Below, piece after piece: positions 1-4,817 of a DNA stretch of 16,371 nucleotides. This stretch comes from Bacteroidales bacterium. GTDB taxonomy: Bacteria > Bacteroidota > Bacteroidia > Bacteroidales > P3. Position 1 is the stretch's first letter, and each line of letters begins with the position of its first letter. A program made the position numbers and the translations under genes. Below the pieces are notes generated by a model that was given only the letters and a program-made list of their open reading frames with translations, was not told the origin of the DNA and ran no database searches. The stretch covers positions 1-16,371 of the forward strand of contig CAAGHV010000147.1 of the NCBI GenBank assembly GCA_900769785.1, given 5' to 3'.

Positions 1-5
1 CCTCC

Positions 6-33
6 GTTGTCTGTTGTCCGTTGTCTGTTGTCC
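6..33. repeat. 7-bp tandem repeat, 4 units
   Basis: Four consecutive 7-bp units read GTTGTCT, GTTGTCC, GTTGTCT, GTTGTCC, so the array also has a 14-bp period. It sits immediately upstream of the small lipoprotein gene at 48. The reverse complement (GGACAAC/AGACAAC) is the unit found at 1882-1916, and a one-base variant (GGACAAG) is at 461-483, so this is one copy of a dispersed intergenic family. The left edge of the window may cut a longer array. Confidence 0.85.
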
Positions 34-47
34 TAAAACAAAGAACC

Positions 48-419
48 ATGAAAAAACATTTATTAATTATCATCGCCACTGCGTTGACAATATGCAGTTG
101 CAAAACGCTGTCGACACACACATCCGGCTACACAGCCGACACTCTACGCATCACAACTCTGCAGTACGACAGCATAATCATAGATCGACAAACCAACACT
201 ATACACTTGCACGACACCGTGCTACAACTCGTCACCGAAAACCGCACACACTTCAAAATATACCACGACACCATCTACCTCTCCAAAACCGACACTACCC
301 TACTCCACACTAAACACACTTCTACAACATCCGACGACTCTAACACTTTCCCATTCCATCCTCTGATGATAATTGCCATACTTACAACATTGCTATGGTC
401 CATAAAAAGCAGGAACTAA
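48..419 (+). CDS. Small lipoprotein with C-terminal membrane anchor; possible unimolecular spanin
   Basis: The protein has 123 residues from the ATG at 48; the frame stays open upstream only through a TTG inside the repeat array, so the ATG with its A-rich leader is preferred. Residues 2-18 form a lipoprotein signal peptide ending in a lipobox-like L-T-I-C-S-C, with Cys18 as the likely lipidated residue. The middle (about 25-95) is polar, rich in Thr, Asp and His, with repeated D-T and D-S turns such as YDSIII, HDTVLQL and HDTIYLSKTDT. Residues about 103-119 form a hydrophobic segment (LMIIAILTTLLW) followed by the basic tail KSRN. An N-terminal lipid anchor plus a C-terminal transmembrane helix is the topology that defines u-spanins, the phage proteins that link inner and outer membranes during lysis; the length is close to known examples. 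Small proteins with similar D-T/D-S periodicity occur near lysis genes of Bacteroidota prophages as I recall them. No phage gene is visible here, so function is inferred from architecture alone; an ordinary envelope lipoprotein is the alternative. Confidence 0.7.
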   Translation: MKKHLLIIIATALTICSCKTLSTHTSGYTADTLRITTLQYDSIIIDRQTNTIHLHDTVLQLVTENRTHFKIYHDTIYLSKTDTTLLHTKHTSTTSDDSNTFPFHPLMIIAILTTLLWSIKSRN

Positions 420-435
420 AAATCCTGCTTTTTTT
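404..435 (+). terminator. Intrinsic terminator overlapping the stop codon
   Basis: An 11-bp perfect stem pairs AAAAAGCAGGA (404-414) with TCCTGCTTTTT (423-433), with an 8-nt loop (415-422) and a T run to 435. The TAA stop codon of the upstream gene (417-419) lies in the loop, so the last codons of the gene form the 5' arm. The A/T arms make it potentially active on both strands, although the convergent sialidase gene ends about 240 bp away. Confidence 0.9.
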
Positions 436-460
436 ATTACATTACTACATTACATTTTTA

Positions 461-483
461 GGACAAGGGACAAGGGACAAGGG
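461..483. repeat. 7-bp tandem repeat, 3 units
   Basis: Three exact units of GGACAAG (461-481) are followed by a partial GG(A). This differs by one base from the GGACAAC unit at 1882-1916 and, in reverse complement, at 6-33. It opens a 257-bp gene-free gap (420-676) between two convergent genes that is mostly repeat DNA. Just downstream, GACAACTAGT occurs twice (about 510-520 and 526-535). Confidence 0.8.
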
Positions 484-537
484 ATTTTGGCTTCGCTTTG
501 CTACGCCAAGACAACTAGTCAACGAGACAACTAGTGG

Positions 538-597
538 GGCGGCAGCCACTTGTAGTCTTGTAGTCTTGTGGTCTCGTGGTCTCGTAGTCTGCGAAGC
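538..597. repeat. 8-bp tandem array, copy 1 (5 units) with flanks
   Basis: After a leader GGCGGCAGCCAC (538-549), five 8-bp units run from 550 to 589: TTGTAGTC, TTGTAGTC, TTGTGGTC, TCGTGGTC, TCGTAGTC. The array ends in TGCGAAGC (590-597). The whole block is repeated at 613-664 with one unit fewer. The exact complement of the closing GCGAAGC, GCTTCGC, lies upstream at 490-496, so the array is bracketed by short inverted repeats. It lies in the 3' region shared by convergent genes. Confidence 0.85.
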
Positions 598-612
598 AAT
601 AGCTGAGCCCAA

Positions 613-664
613 GGCGGCAGCCACTTGTAGTCTTGTGGTCTCGTGGTCTTGTAGTATGCGAAGC
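613..664. repeat. 8-bp tandem array, copy 2 (4 units) with flanks
   Basis: This second copy of the block has the same GGCGGCAGCCAC leader (613-624), then units TTGTAGTC, TTGTGGTC, TCGTGGTC and TTGTAGTA (625-656), then TGCGAAGC (657-664). Compared with copy 1 one unit is missing and the internal order fits slippage or unequal exchange. It ends 12 bp from the stop codon of the sialidase gene and would be in its 3' untranslated region. Confidence 0.85.
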
Positions 665-676
665 GGCAGAGAAGCA

Positions 677-1867
677 TCAGTTTCCCAGCTGTTCTTGCAG
701 CCATCTGAACGAGAAGTTCATATACCATAGCTCGCAAGCGCCGTTTGGATTCTTTTCAATATATGCTCCTATAGAGCCATCGTTAAGTATGGTCAACGAC
801 GAATATACCGAAGGACCCGGGCATAACGACACGGGATCTTGCCATGTCTCACCTTCGTCGTAGCTTACAAATATGCTCACATTCTCGCGGTTTAGCGAGT
901 TGGGTATAGAGTGCAACAATATGTTTTTTTTGCCGCCATTATCCACTGCGGAGTATCGTATTATATCGCCGTTGCAAGCGTTGGCATTTATCTCGGTCCA
1001 ATATCCTTGAGTTCCCCACGACTGTCCGCCATCGTTGGAGATATTGTAGCCTCTTGCACCCGATCGACGCACACTCATAAGCACACGTCCGTCAACGAGC
1101 TCTACTAGCTTGGCTTCGTCGCCTGCCGTAAATGCCTTATCCGATACATTCCAAGTGAGGCCCTCGTCGTCGCTATACACCACAAAGTTGTCCAGCACAT
1201 TGGCATTTTTTCTACACATGGCAGCTACAAACATTATGCGTCCGGCGTGTGGTCCACGAGTAAGACGCAGACCGTTGCCCGAACCAAAAAACGACGCCTT
1301 ATAGTTTCGACACACCTGATTTGAAGCCTCGTTGCCCCATAGCTGTCGGGTAATATCCATAGGCTCGCTCCATGTATGTCCGCCATCGGTGCTGCGGCAT
1401 ATATATGAATATTGAGGATCGTTCTGATTAGAAGCCCACAATCCGTTGCCACCCACAAAAGCACATACCACATCGCCCGAAGCAGTAAGCACAAGGGCAG
1501 CATCGCCGTAGCCATGCTTGTAGCCCGTACCCTCGATGATAGTGATAGGTTCGCCCCATGTGCGACCTTTGTCGTGGCTTATGCGTGCCACTATATCAAT
1601 ATCTTCGGGTAGGTCGGTTTCGTTGTATTTGCGCTTGTCGTTTACAGCCAGTAGGCTGCCATCGGGCAACGACAAAAGGGCGGGAATACGCCAATTGCGT
1701 GAGCCGTAGTCGCCCGGCGAATATAGGCATTGTTCGTAGAAGAACGATTCTTCAACCTCCTCTTCGTCGTTGCCCGGAGGCATGGGAGGATTATTGTCGG
1801 TCATATCGTCGGGTTTGCACGACATAAATAACGTGGCACAAAAAAGGGATAGTAATATACGTTTCAT
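677..1867 (-). CDS. Exo-alpha-sialidase (GH33-type), lipoprotein
   Basis: This 396-residue protein should release terminal sialic acids from host or dietary glycans at the cell surface. The first 17 residues are a lipoprotein signal peptide (LFMSC, lipid on Cys17), followed by an acidic, Pro-rich linker (19-40). The sialidase propeller follows: the R-I-P motif at 60-62 (first catalytic arginine), a D-L-P-x-D-I-D-I-V stretch with the probable acid/base Asp85, and five Asp-boxes (S-x-D-x-G-x-T/S-W) at about 97-104, 159-166, 232-239, 277-284 and 335-342. Likely partners are Glu251, Arg267, Arg327 and the nucleophile Tyr355 in V-Y-S-S-L; these assignments come from recalled family patterns. It lacks the extra N-terminal domain common in longer Bacteroides NanH proteins, so it is a compact form. 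No sialic acid transport or catabolism genes are adjacent. The 120-bp gap upstream holds short repeats and no promoter I can defend. Confidence 0.92.
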   Translation of the reverse strand: MKRILLSLFCATLFMSCKPDDMTDNNPPMPPGNDEEEVEESFFYEQCLYSPGDYGSRNWRIPALLSLPDGSLLAVNDKRKYNETDLPEDIDIVARISHDKGRTWGEPITIIEGTGYKHGYGDAALVLTASGDVVCAFVGGNGLWASNQNDPQYSYICRSTDGGHTWSEPMDITRQLWGNEASNQVCRNYKASFFGSGNGLRLTRGPHAGRIMFVAAMCRKNANVLDNFVVYSDDEGLTWNVSDKAFTAGDEAKLVELVDGRVLMSVRRSGARGYNISNDGGQSWGTQGYWTEINANACNGDIIRYSAVDNGGKKNILLHSIPNSLNRENVSIFVSYDEGETWQDPVSLCPGPSVYSSLTILNDGSIGAYIEKNPNGACELWYMNFSFRWLQEQLGN

Positions 1868-1881
1868 ATCTTATTTATTAA

Positions 1882-1916
1882 GGACAACGGACTACAGACA
1901 ACGGACAACGGACAAT
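1882..1916. repeat. 7-bp tandem repeat, 5 units
   Basis: Five 7-bp units run GGACAAC, GGACTAC, AGACAAC, GGACAAC, GGACAAT. They are the reverse complement of the units at 6-33. The array begins 15 bp upstream of the sialidase start codon and so lies in its promoter or 5' leader. Confidence 0.8.
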
Positions 1917-1941
1917 GGTCTTTGACATTTGTCGTTTGCTG

Positions 1942-1957
1942 TCTTGCAATCTTGCAA
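1942..1957. repeat. 8-bp direct repeat, 2 units
   Basis: TCTTGCAA is repeated twice in tandem and followed by a partial TCT. It has the same period as, and resembles, the TCTTGTAG frame of the arrays at 550-589 and 625-656. It lies between the sialidase start and the porin stop codon. Confidence 0.6.
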
Positions 1958-1987
1958 TCTGGTTTTGCTCTCTCGTAGAGTTGTATG

Positions 1988-3259
1988 TTAGAATTTATAT
2001 ACTGCTGCAAGAATAAATCTAGTGTTTGCAACATTGTGCCTGTACGGTTCTATATATTCAGCTACAGTGTATTCCACCTCGGCAAAGAACTGAATACTTG
2101 GCGACACATACAAGCCTATACGAGGTTGTACACGCCATAGATAGTCAATGTCTTTACCTCTTCCGTATATGGTCCAACCTTCAACCGATTTGTCTAAACC
2201 GAAAGTTTCTGCATAGCCCATAAATATACCGGGACGCCATTTGCCTGTGCTTTTACCAAAATCTACCCACATGGTGTAGCATCCAAATGGTTTGTAGTTA
2301 TAGTGTATATTGGTCGAAAAAGAGCCACCGGGATATGTAGTTGTATAATATTGCAACGGACTTTCTGCATAGCCACCCAATAGTAGATGTGCATCCATGT
2401 TTTCCGCTGCTATGGCTTGCATACGCAAACTCCAATTGTCGAACTCATATTTGGCAAATACTGTAGTGCTATGCGATGCAAATGTTGTGTTTGTAATATG
2501 GGTAAATCCTTCGTTGTCAACAAGCGATGTACGTGGCTTAAGTAACAAGAAATTATATCCTGCACCAAAAAACAAACGTCCGCTGTTGTAACGTATCATC
2601 GCTGTAAGGTCAGGAACGCAGCTGTTGCGTATATATTCTGTGCTGCCACCCAATGGTCCGGAACTTTTATTGTCCAACTGAAAAGCTGCCACACCCACAG
2701 CTTCAATAGCTCCAAAATAATGAGTGTAACGGGCTTGTACCACTCGCGAGTAAGGGTGAAAAGGAGCACCCATGTTAAGCGGACGAGTACCCGGCATTAT
2801 CTCATGCACCACAAATGGGGTCCAATACTGGCCTAAAAGGAGTTCGGAGTTGGTCCAACGCATATCCATATAAGCATGACGCAAACGTAGCATATTGATA
2901 CCCGAATTGGTAGCACCTGTAAAATCGCCTTCCATAAATCCGGTAATCTTTGCACCAAGAGCATCGGGAGTCTGTATCCTAAGACCCAAACGAGAGGTAA
3001 TAGCCACCATATTAAGCTGAGGAACAGCATTAATGTCGTTACCATTAGCATCCAATATTTCCGGCAGAGGATAGAACATCATCTCCTCCTCACGTCCACT
3101 AAGTGTTTTACGACTATCCACGTAAAACTGTGGATTTATCTCGCCAGAGAATTTCAACTTCCAACCATTGTTTGCAGGTTTGGATTGTGTAGTGTCTTGC
3201 ACAGCCATTGCACTTGCCGACACAAAAAGCGAAGCTATAATCAAATATATTTTCTTCAT
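1988..3259 (-). CDS. DcaP-like outer-membrane porin
   Basis: A 423-residue outer-membrane beta-barrel protein, probably a diffusion channel for small solutes. A Sec signal peptide covers residues 1-19 (cleavage after A-M-A). Residues about 33-423 are a run of alternating amphipathic strands ending in V-Y-K-F, with the terminal phenylalanine expected for BAM-dependent barrel insertion. The segment at about 105-150, with F-M-E-G-D-F, L-R-L-R-H-A-Y and L-L-G-Q-Y-W-T-P-F, matches the pattern of DcaP-type porins in Proteobacteria (E-G-D-F, R-L-R-H-A-Y, G-Q-x-W). It is the third - strand gene after the two membrane proteins at 4125-4373 and 3399-4088, with a 139-bp gap holding an inverted repeat that might separate its transcription. 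The substrate is unknown. Confidence 0.8.
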   Translation of the reverse strand: MKKIYLIIASLFVSASAMAVQDTTQSKPANNGWKLKFSGEINPQFYVDSRKTLSGREEEMMFYPLPEILDANGNDINAVPQLNMVAITSRLGLRIQTPDALGAKITGFMEGDFTGATNSGINMLRLRHAYMDMRWTNSELLLGQYWTPFVVHEIMPGTRPLNMGAPFHPYSRVVQARYTHYFGAIEAVGVAAFQLDNKSSGPLGGSTEYIRNSCVPDLTAMIRYNSGRLFFGAGYNFLLLKPRTSLVDNEGFTHITNTTFASHSTTVFAKYEFDNWSLRMQAIAAENMDAHLLLGGYAESPLQYYTTTYPGGSFSTNIHYNYKPFGCYTMWVDFGKSTGKWRPGIFMGYAETFGLDKSVEGWTIYGRGKDIDYLWRVQPRIGLYVSPSIQFFAEVEYTVAEYIEPYRHNVANTRFILAAVYKF

Positions 3260-3305
3260 CGTTTATCTATTAAAAAGTTACGAAACTAAAAGCCTATAAA
3301 TAACA

Positions 3306-3361
3306 CGAGACTACAAGTTTTTTTATGACTAGTATCGTTGTCGTTTTGTCTTGTAGTCTCG
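3306..3361. repeat. 12-bp perfect inverted repeat with 32-nt loop
   Basis: CGAGACTACAAG (3306-3317) is exactly complementary to CTTGTAGTCTCG (3350-3361). The arm contains the same words as the 8-bp arrays near 550-656 (CTTGTAGTC, TCTCG). The loop also contains family words such as CGTTGTCG and a T7 tract at 3318-3324. It lies between the membrane-protein stop (3399) and the porin start (3259) on the - strand. It could form a hairpin in that transcript; a 32-nt loop makes a simple intrinsic terminator unlikely. Confidence 0.75.
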
Positions 3362-3398
3362 CTGTCTTATCGACTTTATTGTCTATACTTTTGAATCA

Positions 3399-4088
3399 TT
3401 ATTTCTTCTTAAGGTTAGCTATTGAAAGTATTACGCCCAATGCTACTCCAAGGAATGCTGCAAATAGCACTTGGAAGTTTTGAGGCAAAAGGAAAGTGAT
3501 AGTATGAGCCGGATACCAGAAGAAAGGTATTGTTTTCTTAAATACAAAGCTCCATTGAACTTTCCAATTTAGGTTGGTAATAATTTCGGTCATCTTTATG
3601 GGGCGAAGGAAACCTTTAAGAGTACCGCCATTATTAAGAATATGAGTGTCGGTAATTTTGTGCAGAGTCATAAACACGGGAGCAAAAATGCTGTTCATAA
3701 GCACACTTATACAGAAAGCCACCAACAGTTTTCCCCACGATAGGCCACCTGCAAACCATATAGGAGCTTCTTCCAATCCCAAGTATTGAAGGAACGACAC
3801 TGTACCACCTTTGAATATAACCATAGCCATGGATATACCCATACCTAATATACCCCACACTATCATACGAGGAAGTACTCCAAAACCGGGCTCGTTGTAC
3901 ACACCCTTTTGGATTCTTAGTCCAATCATCTCTCCCACTGTCGCCAATATAGCAAACTTAAAGAAACTCATTATCATACCATGTTCGGCTGTAAGCTGAT
4001 TGTACATATCATACACCGAATCGAAAATAAAAAATGGTGCCAATACTACTATGGCACATCCAATAAAAATGTAATCTTGCTTTTTCAT
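3399..4088 (-). CDS. Conserved polytopic inner-membrane protein, function unknown
   Basis: A 229-residue protein with about five or six hydrophobic segments: roughly 6-23, 38-57, 74-92, 108-140 (possibly two helices), 186-201 and 206-224, and a short basic tail. I recall close relatives in Bacteroides with no assigned function. The C-terminal part, with N-W-K-V-Q-W, I-P-F-F-W-Y-P-A-H and a following Phe-Leu-Leu-Pro before the last helix, weakly resembles the end of the Mpv17/PMP22 family (W-x-W-P-x-x-Q...N-F...V-P); this needs a profile search and is not claimed. It starts 36 bp after the 82-residue membrane protein, so the two are probably cotranscribed, and the porin follows. A role in transport or envelope maintenance is a guess from this context. 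Confidence 0.75.
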   Translation of the reverse strand: MKKQDYIFIGCAIVVLAPFFIFDSVYDMYNQLTAEHGMIMSFFKFAILATVGEMIGLRIQKGVYNEPGFGVLPRMIVWGILGMGISMAMVIFKGGTVSFLQYLGLEEAPIWFAGGLSWGKLLVAFCISVLMNSIFAPVFMTLHKITDTHILNNGGTLKGFLRPIKMTEIITNLNWKVQWSFVFKKTIPFFWYPAHTITFLLPQNFQVLFAAFLGVALGVILSIANLKKK

Positions 4089-4124
4089 TATCGTATTTTT
4101 GTTATTACTTTTATGTTGATTCTA

Positions 4125-4373
4125 TTATATGTTTTCTTCTATTTTTTCCGCTTGCTCTACTTTAGTTAAACCATCTTTCTTGGCATGCATGGTTCGAAAT
4201 ATCTTCCAAGCATGAATATCTATTATACCCAATGCCACCAATATCACAAGTACAAGAATATAAAAACTTATTCCTTCGGCTTTCATCTGAAACATTACAA
4301 AGAACATTGCCAATATTAGCAACGACAGTCCCCAAATGGTCAGTACCGAACCAAAACCTTTCATTGTTTTCAT
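4125..4373 (-). CDS. Small two-helix membrane protein
   Basis: An 82-residue protein with two hydrophobic helices at about 9-28 and 35-53 and a charged C-terminal tail (K-K-D-G-L-T-K-V-E-Q-A-E-K) that would be cytoplasmic in a hairpin topology. The first ATG (4373) is used; a second Met three codons in (4364) is an equally possible start. It is the first gene behind a Bacteroidota-type promoter at 4426-4433 and is followed after 36 bp by the 229-residue membrane protein, which suggests a partnership. I do not recognise the family. Confidence 0.7.
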   Translation of the reverse strand: MKTMKGFGSVLTIWGLSLLILAMFFVMFQMKAEGISFYILVLVILVALGIIDIHAWKIFRTMHAKKDGLTKVEQAEKIEENI

Positions 4374-4425
4374 AACATATTGTATTTCAGTATTTAATTT
4401 AAATATTCGTATTTCTACTGTTTTG

Positions 4426-4433
4426 CAAAGATA
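4426..4433 (-). promoter_or_regulatory. Bacteroidota -7 box, - strand
   Basis: Read on the - strand this is TATCTTTG, an exact match to TAnnTTTG, about 53 bp upstream of the start codon at 4373. The -33 TTG is not clear at the usual spacing, so the call rests on the -7 box and its position. It would drive the membrane-protein genes divergently from the thiamine promoter. Confidence 0.6.
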
Positions 4434-4571
4434 CGAATAATAGTTTGTTTATGCTATAATCAACAAAATAATAAGGTAAAATACTTAATAAAGAAATATT
4501 TTTTACTTTCCATAACACATTGAAAGACAAATAAGATTAAAGCAATTTTCTTATCACATGAAAAAAAATCG

Positions 4572-4601
4572 TTGGTGTTTCGAAATATTGTTGTACCTTT
4601 G
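4572..4601 (+). promoter_or_regulatory. Bacteroidota sigma-factor promoter for the thiamine receptor
   Basis: The -33 element TTG (4572-4574) is followed after 19 bp by the -7 element TACCTTTG (4594-4601), which matches TTG-N19-TAnnTTTG. Transcription would start a few bases after 4605, about 25 nt before the TPP riboswitch. The AT-rich 4434-4571 stretch upstream shows nothing else I can identify. Confidence 0.85.
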
Positions 4602-4631
4602 CACCGGATTTTCAAGTCCAAAACTATAATT

Positions 4632-4720
4632 TGAAAACGGGGTGCTATTGCCCGAGCAATGGCTGAGATTATACCCTTTGTACCTGTACGGATAATGCCG
4701 ACGTAGGAAAGAGTGTTTCA
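4632..4720 (+). promoter_or_regulatory. TPP riboswitch (THI element)
   Basis: The conserved THI-box parts are in order: GGGGTGC (4639-4645), GGCTGAGATTATACCC (4661-4676), a central TACCTGTACGGATAATGCC and the closing CGTAGGAAAGA. P1 can form between TGAAAAC (4632-4638) and GTTTCA (4715-4720) with a one-base bulge. The CTGAGA loop and the GATAATGCC segment are the pyrimidine and pyrophosphate sensing parts in known TPP aptamers. It precedes the TonB-dependent receptor by about 100 nt and should reduce its expression when thiamine pyrophosphate is plentiful. No strong U-tract terminator follows, so translational control is more likely than termination. Confidence 0.95.
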
Positions 4721-4754
4721 TAATACCCTGTTTTTAATTTTGACAAAGAAAAAG

Positions 4755-4782
4755 CGAGCAGAAAACGCATGCGTTCTACTCG
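4755..4782 (+). promoter_or_regulatory. Hairpin in riboswitch expression platform
   Basis: CGAG (4755-4758) and following AGAA pair with TTCT and CTCG (4779-4782), around a palindromic core ACGCATGCGT with a small internal bulge. It lies between the TPP aptamer and the start codon at 4818. After it, TGTTTCA (4791-4797) repeats exactly the 3' arm of aptamer helix P1 (4714-4720). Together these are candidates for the switching element; there is no U tract after the stem. Confidence 0.5.
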
Positions 4783-4817
4783 TGATTGATTGTTTCACAA
4801 ATTAAAAACACAAACAA

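Noticed and set aside
538..664. Possible CRISPR-like array
   Set aside because: Units are 8 bp in direct tandem with no spacers, and no cas genes are present.
4725..4740. Terminator in the riboswitch platform (ACCCTG followed by T-rich DNA)
   Set aside because: Only a 4-bp partner (GGGT at 4640-4643) exists, inside the aptamer, so no stable terminator stem is supported.
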